From Pyrenochaeta sp. MPI-SDFR-AT-0127 (Eukaryota > Ascomycota > Dothideomycetes > Pleosporales > Cucurbitariaceae): a stretch of 64,000 bases of DNA. Made by a program: the position numbers and the translations under genes. Below, piece after piece: positions 11,477 through 28,101 of this stretch. Below the pieces are notes generated by a model, which was not told the DNA's origin, searched no databases, and saw only the letters and a program-made list of their open reading frames with translations. Where the stretch lies: the NCBI GenBank assembly GCA_020747015.1, contig JAGTJM010000082.1, forward strand, positions 1-64,000, given 5' to 3'. The first letter of the stretch is position 1, and every line of letters begins with the position of its first letter.

Positions 11477-14400
11477 TGGGAGCTGCAGCTAGTCGCGGAG
11501 AATAGCCCACGGAGCGAATTGAAGGTGAGCGGCTTGTCTAAGACGCTGGTGACATGCGAATGTGTGATCCAATTGGGTAGCGTAACGAAAGGAGAGTTGC
11601 ACTGTTGACAGTGGTCAGTATCGGTCCGTCAAGTGTCGACGCTTTGGAGGTTAAGAGACCACAAAGGCAAGCTTGAGCGCGAGCGGGAGGCTCAGATACA
11701 CCAATGCACAGCTGCTCGAGGATCCATGCCGCGTCTCGCCCTAGTTTCGATTCCTGGCACTGCTGACTTCGCTTAGACTCTGGCGCTGGCTGTGCTTACC
11801 TGAAGGAGCAAGATCCGATCAACACCCTAGTCAATGGTCAAAAAGCAACATGAGTGTGCGTCGAAACGGTCCAAAAGAACTTTGAGTTCGAGTTCGAGTT
11901 CGGTTTCGAGCCTGGCTTTGAGTTCGGGATGTTAAGCCGTAGCAGTGATTGAAAGGACCAAGCAAATTGAACGACTGAAATGGTCGATCACGCAGCCACT
12001 GAGAAATTAACAAGGACCGACAAAGCAGCAAGCCGGTAACAGCTGACGACAGAATCCAGAAAAGTAAACACAACAAGCTGTCCACTCTTCTGAGACCCGG
12101 CCAATGCTGCAAACTCACGTTGAGCCGTCGTCAGGGGTTAGATAGAAACAATGGAATCTTCGAAAGAACGGGGATAAATAAGAGGGATACTATTGACTAG
12201 GCTCTTGAGCTTTTAAATCAGGCCTTCCTTCTATTATCATATCTCCTGCCCTGGCCCGCGGCACTAAACTCAGGAGACACTGCATCTAACCTCTGCGTAC
12301 TTCCCGTAAACACAGGGGGATCCCAACATGTCTTCAAGCAAACAGACAGGCCACATCCTATCACGCGATAGCTCGCGAGAGTACAAAAGTTGACAGCCGT
12401 TGAGCCAGAGGAGGCTTTTCCAACTGCTAGGATCAGGGCATTTGGGGAGGCGCCGCTCTGCAGCTCCCGTCTTCCCCGACAGCCAGGATGTAACCGTTTT
12501 TGGGGGCTTCCGCGCTTAGAGTGTGGTTCAGAGTGCGTTGAGAAAATGACCAGAGTGTGCGGCACAGGGGGTTTGCGGGCGTTTTCTCCGCACTGATGTA
12601 TACGCACTAGGGTCTTAGCATGATGAATGGCGCACATGGTTGCTCTCCCGTACGATTCCAACCTGCAGGTCTCGTATACTCATGCCGTCCCACTCCGAGT
12701 AGTGGGTCTTGCAACCAACGAAATTTCCAGGTCAGTGGCCCCGCCATTGTCTAGAAGACAACTACTGATATCACCAAAGACTCTGGTGCTCGACGTTCCA
12801 GGATTCTAGAAGGTCTAGCGTCACCACTCTAGACTCCGATATTGCTCCGTCTTGCACAGTTTCTAGACCACAGAGAAGCAAGCTACTTCTCATCAACGCC
12901 ACCACGCATATGCAATTCTGTGACACGGCAGTTCACCAGTGCGTCAGCCCAGCAGCCACCATGCGTGCAACCCTTCACCTACGTGACATGATCTCCAGGA
13001 TCTCCCTCGTCGTCCATCCCAGTCCTACCATTCAGAACCCCCCTCAGCACCTTTCACAATGCCCTGAACCTCGTCTCCCGCACACACAAAACGCTCAGAA
13101 TTGCGGTCAACAGCAGGGCTAGCCCAGTCCTCGTCCTCCTTTCCCCGTCCCCCTTAGCGCCCGAAGCCTCATCGGTGCTTTTGCCGCAGACTTCCTTCCC
13201 GCAACGCTAAAAACAGAGTTGGCTCAAACCACTTGTTGCTGAACGGTAAATCTCCAAATCTGCTTTAGATCTCGGCTTCCCCCGCCCGCACCCGCCGGCC
13301 GCATTTTTCTCGATCGACCAAGAGCCTGGTCAACGGAGTCGATGTTAGCTCATCGAAATCGCGCATCGAGAATCGAAATCGGATCTGTGTATCGAGACGT
13401 CCCCAAACTGAGCTAGCTACAGGAGCCTACCCCCTTCGCTAAACATGCCGCTGCCCGCGTTTGCCCACACTACGACCCTCTTCATATGCAGGCGAGGATG
13501 AAAGAGATTGGTTGCGTTGCCTACTGCGGCGTTTACGAACTAACCCCCCACGATCGCTAACCCACCCGGAGGTTGAACTGAACATCTTCAGATCGAAAAC
13601 CTAAGTGGGCTCCCATTATACCCGCCGCAGTAACACGCCCTCGGTTTCGTTCCTCTGCCTCGAGACCAAACGAAGCGAGACGGCACCAGGGACATTAGTA
13701 GACAGGAATAGATGAACGGAACTGCCGTTCCGCTCGGTACATGTCAAGTAGCGCAACCCAAGACCTACCAACGGGTCGCTAAAATTCGGCAACCCCCAAA
13801 TTGACCCCGGCCCTCCGAGGCGAGAAGAGGAAGGTGGTGATTGGCAACGCTCTATCATTTGTACGACCACCTGTCCAAGGCCATGCCAACCGGGATGGAC
13901 GACCATAGCGTTACAGGGTGCGGACCGCTGCTCTTGTCCACCCCCGTTGCAGCATCGCTCATCTTGACGTGGGTCCGTGTGACAACACACCACACACAGA
14001 TGGCCCCACGCCTGCGGCTTCATGCCGGGAAACACATTGAGTGTTGTTCCGATGAAGTGCCTTACGATCAATGCCCAAAGTCGAACATGTAGTCAACACG
14101 CGGGATGAGAACCGGATGTTCGGCAATTTTTTCAGCTATGTACACCATATTTATTTTTCCGCTCGTTTCACCGATCAAAAGCCGTTTCATGCAATGTTTG
14201 ATTTTTCCCAGTCTTTTGCTTTTTCTTCTGCCCAACCTGCCACTGAATGATTGTCGTGTGGCAAGCAGCCTCATTGTGTGACCGACTCGGTCCATGCTTG
14301 TTCCAGCCAGCCCATTGTCAAGTGACGCACAGCTTGCTCTATTTCTAAACGCGAGACCCTGTGCTGTTTCTCGGGGAAGCTCATCCGCATGCCATGTTGT

Positions 14401-14487
14401 GGGTTCACTTCGCGTTGCCACCCGAGTGACTCAAAATCTTGAACTCTCCCGCTACCTCATGCCTCGCCACGTGGCGACTGTATTCTA
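11477..14487. other. 3-kb non-coding stretch between two minus-strand genes
   Basis: No frame here has convincing coding character on either strand. It contains a short GAGTTC tandem repeat (11884-11928) and a cluster of TCTAGA/TCTAG hexamers near 12749-12866. A C-rich stretch lies at about 12990-13170. The stretch must include the promoter of the DUF2841 gene and the 3' flank of the ABC transporter. Its length suggests a long 5' UTR, an unrecognised non-coding transcript or regulatory DNA; the sequence alone does not decide. Confidence 0.4.
11884..11928. repeat. Short (GAGTTC)n tandem repeat
   Basis: About seven GAGTTC-like hexamers, the first three perfect and the rest diverged (GGTTTC, GAGCCT, GGCTTT, then GAGTTC again). 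It is a simple hexanucleotide microsatellite in non-coding DNA. Confidence 0.7.
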
Positions 14488-19728
<5,241 letters not shown>

Positions 19729-20543
19729 CGATCGTGTATATTAGGCGATGCCGTACTCGGAGTCGCAGAGTCAGGGCAGCAGTCGTCGAGCGGAGAGGGT
19801 GGAGATTGGAGCTTCGTGGGCGCGCCGCACTTTTAGAGAAGTCGACGCACGGGCTTCCCGCGTGATGATTAATGATGGCATACTGGGACTGCAAGTCGCG
19901 GGGCTAACAAACAAACCCCGACACTATCGCTTACTAGTTTGACTCATGCGAACTGTGACTGTGAACAACAACCCCGTCGCTGCACTCTCCACCTTGACGC
20001 ACTGCAGGGCCAATTGATAAAGGCGAAGTGGAGCACAACATGTCAGCAACATGGCCGAGCTGAGCTTCACCGGCGAGTGCTTAGGTGCACTCACACAACG
20101 TTCATAAGCACGAGCCGATGTCCCGGCATACATTGAGCCGATGAAGCGACCGGATTATGCAACACGTCCCAATTTCGCTGGGCAGACACCAGATCACGTG
20201 ATTCTGTCGCACGTGGCAAATGTCATGGTTCAAGGCGCCCTGTTGAGAAGATGTGACTAGAGCACACATGAGATTCAACTCTATTCTTGACCATGTTATT
20301 AAGAGTCAGTTAGTCGACCGCGGGAGAAACATCTATCTTTGAGCACGTGGAATGCACCGTCACAGAAACATACCCGGTCGAAGCCCACGATGCTTGCTCG
20401 TCTCTGATCCAGAACCATATCATCTAGTGAATGGCTGAAGGCAGTGACATCTATTTCCTGTGATTTTAGGCCGATGATTGTCGTTGACTAGCAGTCACTC
20501 CGAATAATAACCATACTTTTTAACCATGTTTCAGTTTAGACTT
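19729..20543. other. Intergenic region, ABC transporter promoter
   Basis: 815 bp between the transporter start and the chitinase stop. It holds the transporter promoter and the chitinase 3' flank. I see no gene, RNA or clear repeat. Confidence 0.45.
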
Positions 20544-21848
20544 TCATAGCTCACTTCTTTCTTCATACAGCCTTCCCCCATTTTTTGTGGCCAAATTTTT
20601 CAAACCATCATTCGCCGCCCTCAGATGGTCGAAGTTCGGTGCATCTTCCCCAAGACCCCACGCAAAAACACCCCCAAGCTGATGGTCGCCGAGGATAACA
20701 TGCAGTTTCTGCTGAATAGCTTCTGCTGTGTCCCAAGACCAGAAGATATGATCTTCCTCATCCCAGTAGTAATGTCCTCCTCCAACTGCATCATATACAC
20801 CATCTGCCGTCGCCTTCTTGAACGACACGGCGAGGTCAGCGGGCACTGCATCGTGCCACGAGAATGCACCCGCTTTCCCAAGATCAGCTCCTGTGACGGG
20901 ATCTTCCATGAGATCTGTCTTGCAACCAACCGGATTCACATGGCAGTCTGCATCTGTACTGGTCTTGAACCATTTGATGTAGAACGCCAAACCCAGGTTC
21001 GCTTTCTCGGGCGGAACACCTCGCTCACAATACGTGTCAAGTGCTTCTAACGACAGCTGTACGCCGGTATGGTGTTTAGTCACATTATCTCGCCGATTTA
21101 TCAAGTCGTATGTCATGATGTTGAGGAAATCGACAGAGTCCACAATCTGGGGTATATTGGAAGGGGTGAAAGCTAACATGTCTCGTGGGAGGCCTGGCAC
21201 TGCTGCTGAAATGACCTTCGATGACCCAATTGCTGCTCGTATCTCTGCAAGAAGTTTGGGGTACGCATCAATCTCCCACACCTTCTCCGAGTTGGGGACA
21301 ATTTTGTAATCTTCGCCATTGCCGCTGCAGGAATATTAGCTCCTGATCTTGCAACAAATATCAATCTCATGAGATGTGAATTCACCCTGGGTACTCCCAA
21401 TCAATGTCCACACCATCAGCTTCAGTCTTATCTAGCATAGCTTTCACATTTCTTGCAAAAATCTTTCGACTTTCCTCTGTCTTCGCGGCTTTTGAGAAGC
21501 CGTCAGTGTCACCCCACCCACCGATGGCTATTTGAATCACAGTTCCATCTGCAAATTTAGGTCGCACATCTTTGATGCTTGTAAATAGCGGCCATTCAGT
21601 GCGTCCTGCGTCATTGAAGATCCTAGACTGCATGAAAGCCAGAGCGACATGAGTGACATCCGCAACAAGATTCGGTTCTGGTACTACATTGTGCTGTCTA
21701 AAGATCCTCAGCCCATGTCACTTTAACTTCGAAATGGTTTGCATTACCCTGTCAAGTACATGATGAGCTTCAGCTTGGGCGCCTCCATCGCTGACATGCA
21801 TGTAGTGAGAAGCAGACAGAGACTTAAGCAAAACAATGATATAGTCAT
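20544..21848 (-). CDS. Secreted GH18 chitinase
   Basis: Three exons: 21848-21748, 21697-21386, 21324-20544; 397 aa, phases consistent. The first exon encodes a signal peptide (MTISLFCLSLCLLLTTCMSA), then LKLIMYLTG leading into QHNVVPEPNLVADVTHVALA. The catalytic motif DGVDIDWEYPG (residues 128-138) has the D-x-x-D-x-D-x-E pattern, with Glu135 as proton donor. Later GH18 landmarks are AAVPGLPRDMLAF, VDFLNIMTYDLINRRD and a terminal GGVFAWGLGEDAPNF. No chitin-binding module is seen. It hydrolyses chitin or chitooligosaccharides outside the cell or in the wall. The start was chosen because it alone supplies a signal peptide and a GT donor in the right phase. Confidence 0.9.
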
Positions 21849-23106
21849 CTTGTTCGCAGGACCTGCAATTCTGCGGAAGACAAGGTCGGTGAAACCAAGC
21901 AGAGAAGCGCTGATCCAAGAACTGCGGGGACTCGCTAGTGGTCACCCACCTAGCTAGTTATGTTGCCTCATCCTCACATAATGCTTGGCGAACATGAAGT
22001 CTAAATAATCGCAATTTCGGTCCGTCGCCTGTGTACGATGAATGTGGATTAGGAGGAAGTGAGGCGGGGTTTACTTGCATCGTTTGGTCTCTACTTCACA
22101 TCTCCAGGTAATTCCATTAAGCATCAAGTTGCATCTCGACTCTGATCTTGGTTCTCGTGGATCACCAGTCACAATGCATAATTTCTCATACTTTCCTTAA
22201 CGACAACCTCGCCTGTAATCACTTAGCCATTTATAAACTATCGAGCAGATGTACCCTGGCCTACGGGGCTACTAAATAATAAAAGGACAGAACTATGCAA
22301 TAAACCAAGGGCTATAATTACCAAGAGACAATACAGCCGTTGTTGAGATTTGAGCTAATAAATACCCTCACTGACAAATGCTAAGCCGCCGTTGGGTATG
22401 AATAGACCCAAACAGACAAGATCAAATTTCTACATTGCGTCAGCTTACGTGAATCTATTCAAGACAGAAACAGGTTGGACTGAAGAATGAATATGTTACG
22501 GTCACTACAGTCATTCAGATTGTAGGCCATCTGGTATTGTACTCAATGTTTCCATGCCACCTTCACCCAACTCTCATCACGAAGCAACGCAGTTATACTG
22601 CATGCAGCCTTGAATCACCTCATATTTCGGCTTTTGGGTTCGACTTAATTTTGAAGCGTCACTGATTCTGGAGCAACTCCAATCTAGACAAGAGGAATCG
22701 CACTTGCCGGCGCGAACATGCTCATAAAAGACACTTTGAGCTTGTGCTGCCAGAAATCAATTGTAAGGCGGGTTGTTTTTACTGTGCAAAAGTTCCCCTC
22801 ACTTCAACCCTGCCAACGACATGTGACTAGTAGCCCCGCCATTAAAACATCAACATAGCCGTTGCTCAGGCTTACATTGACTAATGCTCACCTTTTTTGT
22901 TCTACGCCGAACACTGATGTTAATGTTCATCACGAAGACCAAGCAAAATTGGGAGCACTGCCTGCAGTAACACCTGAAGTGAAATTGCGCTACTTTCATA
23001 CAAGCGCAATCATGGAAAAGCCAGAGGCGATCAAGGACAGTTCTGTAACCTCTGTCTTTGTTGAAAAGGAGTAAACAGAGTTAATTGTATCATAAGAATT
23101 ATACTA
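21849..23106. other. A+T-leaning intergenic region
   Basis: About 1.26 kb upstream of both the chitinase (minus) and the first HET gene (plus), so it is a divergent promoter region. An open frame at 22862-23074 begins with TTG and has no usable ATG near its start. I see no RNA gene or repeat. Confidence 0.45.
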
Positions 23107-25179
23107 ATGTACTACGGCAGGGATGCCCTGAACCAACCTGAAGCACCTGCCAGTGTTCATACTCGTCCGTCCTTGCTCAATCCTATCCATCTAGACCAAG
23201 TTCTTCCCGACCATATAGCACAATTTCTCTTTGGCGACCCCATCGTGAGTACTGAAGTAGAAGCCGGCTTCCGGCATTTAAAAAGTCCTTGTCCAACCTG
23301 CAAAAACATTAGAAGTTCGGGTAACAAAGTCAATCCGGAAGAAGCTATGAAACAAGCCAACTCTGGATGTTTGGGTTGTAGATTAATCACTTGCGCTTAT
23401 GAAAGAGCCTTGCAGGAGTTCCTGGTTTCGAGTTCCCAGCCCTCTAGGTCTAAACTTTCGCTTCAAGGGAAGAAATTAGCGAGTCTAGAGATACGTATCG
23501 AGGCGTCGTCACACGGTATCAATATTAGCATGAGGTCAGACTTCGGCTATCGAACTTTTGAAGTGTTCACGACTGCCGGGGTTGGCTATATTCCCAGAGG
23601 AATCGCACAGAGGCAAATCAGTTTTACAAATTCTGGATCACATGAGAGTTTTGGCTTTATCTCTCGTTGGGTCGAAGACTGCCGCGCACATCCTGATTGT
23701 TTCCAAAACAACACTCCATTGCCAAGCCGCGTCCTTGACGTTAGCAATCCGAACGAAATTAGATTACGATCGGGTGCAGAAGTAATTGGTTCGTACTGTG
23801 CTTTGAGCCACTGCTGGGGGTCATTAAATAAAACATTACGCACAACCAAAATGACCTTATTAAACCACCTGGCAGGAATTGAAGTGAACACACTTTCCAA
23901 AACTTTCCAGGACGCAATTGCTCTCACCCGACACCTTGGAATAAAATTTCTCTGGATTGATTCTTTGTGCATTATCCAAGACGATCCGGAAGATTGGGCA
24001 AAGGAATCTGCACAAATGGCAACAGTCTATCGGGATGCCTTCCTTGTTATTGCCGCAACGCGAGATGAACACGGCGACATTGGGTGTTTTTCTGACCGTA
24101 CCAAGCCTACCTTGTGCTTCGAAGTTCCACTACCAGACGATCAAGTTGCACGTGTATACCTTCGATCTCGGCCAAATTATTGGCCATTCGATCCGTTGTC
24201 CATGTATAAAATGAGTCATGATGCCGAATATCCCCTACTATCGCGCGCTTGGTGTTCGCAGGAGCGGATTCTTGCAAAGCGCATGATTCACTTCGCAGGC
24301 GAGGAACTGTTCTGGGAATGCCAAACACGAACGCGATGTGAGTGTTCAAGTTTGGACGAAGTTGCATCAGCAAGCGATTCCTTCAGGACAGTCTGGGCGA
24401 CTGAACGGCGCCCTGAGAAGCTTTTCGAAGTGTGGCACAAGATAATACAACTATATAGTCCATTACACATCACATATCAGTCCGATCGTCTTCCAGCTAT
24501 ATCTGGTCTGGCAAAGTATCTTCAGTCTCGTGGCTGTGGGGAGTATGTGGCTGGAATCTGGGTGCAGAACATATTCGTCGACCTGATGTGGTCAAATTTT
24601 GGCAGGACCTCGAGACCAGAAGAATGGAGAGCTCCATCCTGGTCTTGGATCTGCGCAGACTTTGCATATATTCGTTTCCCAGTGCTTGCTACCAATGTCC
24701 AAACCCTCAGAAAATCGCCATATTCGACGAAGACTCCCTCTGGTCAAGACTTCAAGACGAGGATTGTGTCTATTGACTATGAACTGAGTGGGGCCGATTG
24801 GACTGGAGCAGTGAATCGGGCAGTATTATCAATATCTGCACCAGCAATCAGTGTTCAAATAGTAGTGCGACGATTTCCACAATGGAGACTATACAATGGC
24901 GACGAATACTTGGTGGCACATGATATGAACGAATTGGACTGTCTTGACGACTTTACAGACGACGAAGTCCCAGTACTGTGCGTCTGGGTAGGTACAATTT
25001 GGGTAGAAGCGGAGCTATATCCACAGCTCTTACTACTGCAGCCTTCACAGGGCCTATGTAAAAAAGATGCGGCATTTGGGTTTTATGAGAGAGTGGGAGT
25101 GTTGACACGGTGGGAGGATGTTTCAATACCCCTCCGGTGGTTTGAACATGCAGAGGTTCTATGCGTGCATATCGTATAA
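23107..25179 (+). CDS. HET-domain protein (heterokaryon-incompatibility type)
   Basis: Single exon, 690 aa. The HET domain starts near residue 230 with SYCALSHCWGS, continues through LSKTFQDAIALTRHLG and has the core WIDSLCIIQDDPEDW near 283. It continues with SAQMATVYRDAFLVIAA, and the conserved PLLSRAWCSQERILAKRMIH follows. A CPTC...GCLGC cysteine set near residue 65-98 precedes it. The C-terminal part has APSWSWICAD, usual in this family. HET proteins trigger regulated cell death after non-self recognition in several fungi; many have no known trigger. A second HET gene lies 6 kb downstream on the same strand. Confidence 0.92.
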   Translation: MYYGRDALNQPEAPASVHTRPSLLNPIHLDQVLPDHIAQFLFGDPIVSTEVEAGFRHLKSPCPTCKNIRSSGNKVNPEEAMKQANSGCLGCRLITCAYERALQEFLVSSSQPSRSKLSLQGKKLASLEIRIEASSHGINISMRSDFGYRTFEVFTTAGVGYIPRGIAQRQISFTNSGSHESFGFISRWVEDCRAHPDCFQNNTPLPSRVLDVSNPNEIRLRSGAEVIGSYCALSHCWGSLNKTLRTTKMTLLNHLAGIEVNTLSKTFQDAIALTRHLGIKFLWIDSLCIIQDDPEDWAKESAQMATVYRDAFLVIAATRDEHGDIGCFSDRTKPTLCFEVPLPDDQVARVYLRSRPNYWPFDPLSMYKMSHDAEYPLLSRAWCSQERILAKRMIHFAGEELFWECQTRTRCECSSLDEVASASDSFRTVWATERRPEKLFEVWHKIIQLYSPLHITYQSDRLPAISGLAKYLQSRGCGEYVAGIWVQNIFVDLMWSNFGRTSRPEEWRAPSWSWICADFAYIRFPVLATNVQTLRKSPYSTKTPSGQDFKTRIVSIDYELSGADWTGAVNRAVLSISAPAISVQIVVRRFPQWRLYNGDEYLVAHDMNELDCLDDFTDDEVPVLCVWVGTIWVEAELYPQLLLLQPSQGLCKKDAAFGFYERVGVLTRWEDVSIPLRWFEHAEVLCVHIV

Positions 25180-27431
25180 ACCTCCGCTAGTCGGGCTTAG
25201 GGTAAACTCAGAGCGAGATAAGTCGACTTCTAGAGCTAGATACTAGGAGGAAAGTGTGCAATTGGATCCCAAATCTCCCCACACGCGCATGTATCATTGT
25301 TCCAGGAAGCTCGCTTTCTCCCTGACACAGCATTCCTGTATCGGATCAGCCCCGTCGTCTTTGTGTTCCTTTAAAATAAATGGCTTCTTTCAACTGCATA
25401 TGGGCCGTAGGATTGGGTGCCGTGGACAATAGTGAGCGGTTCAAAGTGGTTTGGTCAACCATGGCTCGGGGTTTGCTTCCGAAGTAGTGGTAGCTAATTT
25501 ACGACATGTCAGCTTGATTCACATGGCTAAAGCCTTGGTAACTAGAATGAATCGGCTTCTATCCATCTTCGGTCATTGTAAAGTGAAGTAATTATGATGC
25601 TGGAGCACTAACGAAGTCAGGTAGCTCGTGTAAGCGCTAATCGACACTGCTAACGGCCGAAGCAGTCATCCAGTAGCTAAGCAGCATCCGATTAAGAGTC
25701 CGGAGCTGGCTATGCATGGCTTTGAATTTAATAACAGAGAGTAGTTCGGGTACTAGCTGAATCGATCATTCATTGTAAGTGTGAAGACAAGATGGAAGAG
25801 AGTCGAGACTAATCAATGGAGTTTCATAATGTATCGTGGCTGCAGAAGAGATGAGTGATGACGAGGCAAATAATATTAACCCACTTGCTCAAAGCGGACC
25901 TAGATTTAAGACTTTTGTGGGACTGTATCCTACTTAGCATGGGGTCGGCTTTCTGTCGCCGCGGAGCCATCATGCAAGTCATTGTTGTGAGATAAAATAT
26001 CCTCAGCACCTGCATATCGCCCGAGGGCGACTGTCCGAACAGCCAATGGAGGTTGTGCCCCGGTAGCTATTACATGTAATAGTCTACTTCAATAACTCTT
26101 CGCGGTGTTCATGCACGGCTCGCCCCTACCCGTCCCGCCTTGGCTGCATCTAGAACGGTGGGTTTTGGCCACAAACAGTTAGATCCTTCTTAGACTATGA
26201 TATGGCTGACAGTGCAGAACAAGCGTAGGATCAAGACGCTTGAAAACTACTGTACTGTCTTGTGCGCAGGATTTGAATCAGATACAGCTTATCCAACCTA
26301 GCCAGAGTCCTTAGAAGTAAGCAGAAATCCTTCACACCTCACATCCTAGTCATTATGCTTTCCAGGGGAAACACCACACATAGCATCAATCATCAGAGAG
26401 CCAAAGCAGTTTTGCAGTGTAGAGTTCGATGATTGAACATGAAGCATACCTACATTGATTTAACTTAGGTGACTTCATCAGCGTAATAAACTAGTGCGAT
26501 GACTATAATTGCAATCGGGTCGCCTCTGAATGAGAACGCCATATCCGATGATTTGCTCCTGGCCATTCGGATACCACGGCATCTATCTACGCTGGGTATT
26601 AGATGCATCATTATATCTACGCTGGGTATTAGATGCATCATTATGCATCAGCTCGCCTTTTGTGGTGCGATATGGCCAGCCCGTGTATTCTCGCAGCTTG
26701 ATGGCAGATTAAACAGACTGGCTACCAACCTTGATTTGCCTAGAACACGTGAAATATAACATGTATAACAATCATTAAGATGAACAACCTGGCCTTCATA
26801 AATCTTCTAATAATTCTGTTGTGCTGCTCTTGCTAAGCGATGAAACATTCACGGTCAATTGGAGTGATGTAGATTTTCGAAGGTCCCTGTGTCGATAAAG
26901 GGCTTCTTTGTGACTAGACCCATGATTGGACGTAGCTCTCGGTGTATCTGCCGACCTCAAGAGTAAGGTTAGGTATAGGCTCGTCGTTTTCCCATCTCTT
27001 ACGCCTGTAAACCCCGCCGATGATAAGAACGCGTGATACGGTCAGCAGCTAACTTCCTACCCTTGAAATATATCCGCACTGCGATACGTAAAGGTTCTCA
27101 GGCCGCGTCTAACCAATAAGTGTACCCACAGTGGGGCAAACTTTGAGGTGCATAGCAGGTCGTCCTTCAGCAAGCATGCTGTCAGCTCTATACATCGACG
27201 AGCACGCTTAATCTCTCGTCGTAGTCGGCGCAGATCATGACCTTTTTAGCCGCAGCTACTATTACAAGATCTTTTTCTCGGCGCTTGATGACGCTCGATG
27301 ACGTACCTGACTACCTTGTGATAGAAGAGGCCTCCCACTAGCCTGGAATCTCGCCTGATGCCTATTTCTAGGACCTCAATCTCATAATTCTAACAGAACT
27401 CAACAACAAAGATAGTAGACTCCATCTAAAA
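25180..27431. other. 2.2-kb gene-free stretch
   Basis: Stops are frequent in all frames and I see no recognisable protein. It contains the perfect tandem duplication listed separately near 26582-26643. The composition resembles a decayed accessory region, but I cannot identify a transposon here. Confidence 0.45.
26582..26643. repeat. Perfect tandem duplication, unit about 31 bp
   Basis: The block ATCTACGCTGGGTATTAGAT continuing GCATCATT occurs twice head to tail, at about 26584 and 26615, followed by a partial third start (ATGCATCA). The copies are identical, so the duplication is recent or the region is little mutated. Confidence 0.85.
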
Positions 27432-27774
27432 ATGTCCGAACAACCGCAAGCAAATCAAGAAGAGCCCTTGAACAATCCCATGCCTTCTGCTGGTCAAGAA
27501 GTGCCTGAACCCATTGCGGCTACCAAAGAGCCAGACCGTATGACATACAAGGATAATGAAGGAGTCGAACATATCATCCGCATTCCGCAGGGGCAGTTCA
27601 AGCAGGCTTGTCAACACTTCATCAACAACGACTGGGACGCTCTCGGGCAATTCCCTCAATGGAGTAAGTGACTCTGACATTCAATATTGCTTGCTTGTGC
27701 TAATGTAGTACTTAGCAGCCGATACTTCGGAGGAGGAGCATATAGTGGGACCAGGTCAGGGGACGAGATCGTAA
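27432..27774 (+). CDS. Small protein sharing a 41-aa module with its secreted neighbour
   Basis: Two exons: 27432-27663 and 27716-27774; 96 aa. Residues 1-36 are polar and probably disordered, with no signal peptide. Residues 37-77 (from MTYKDNEGVEHIIRIP to DWDALGQFPQW) match residues 131-171 of the next gene at 21 of 41 positions without gaps. The intron falls one base after the same Trp codon in both genes. The acceptor at 27715 was preferred over an AG at 27707 because the latter lies only about 5 nt after the CTAAT branch site. With the other acceptor the tail would be longer, ending at about 27896. The function is unknown; I recognise no family. Confidence 0.65.
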
Positions 27775-28101
27775 TAGGCAGTCGCGTGGACGTCATACAC
27801 CTCTGTACAGGCCGAGAACGAAGACTTAGGATGCAGATTCAAAGCGAGGGATGGGGATCAAGGATTGAAGCACAGGCTATACAGATAGTGGGATAGTGGA
27901 TCACATTCATTACGCCAAATAAATTGCAGTCTAGTTCACACTATAGGTGTCTCCTGATATGTGAGGTGAGAACAGGGTCGTATGGTTGGCTACACCTTGA
28001 CCGGCAACGCTATAAGAACCACTTGCGCCTCCTTTGGTATTGTGGCATCCTCTTCAACAATCTTACATCCAGAAGTTCTTTAGCGACAGTCTTGAATAAA
28101 C

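Noticed and set aside
12218..12661. 147-codon minus-strand frame
   Set aside because: Composition is not coding-like, no motif, no splice support.
12749..12866. Heat-shock-element-like TTCTAGAA
   Set aside because: Only one TTCnnGAA pair is present; at least three alternating units are expected for a strong site.
13616..14071. 151-codon minus-strand frame
   Set aside because: Cys/Gly/His-rich random-looking text, no family resemblance.
22862..23074. 70-codon frame just upstream of the first HET gene
   Set aside because: Starts with TTG, has no domain, and does not splice in phase into the HET frame.
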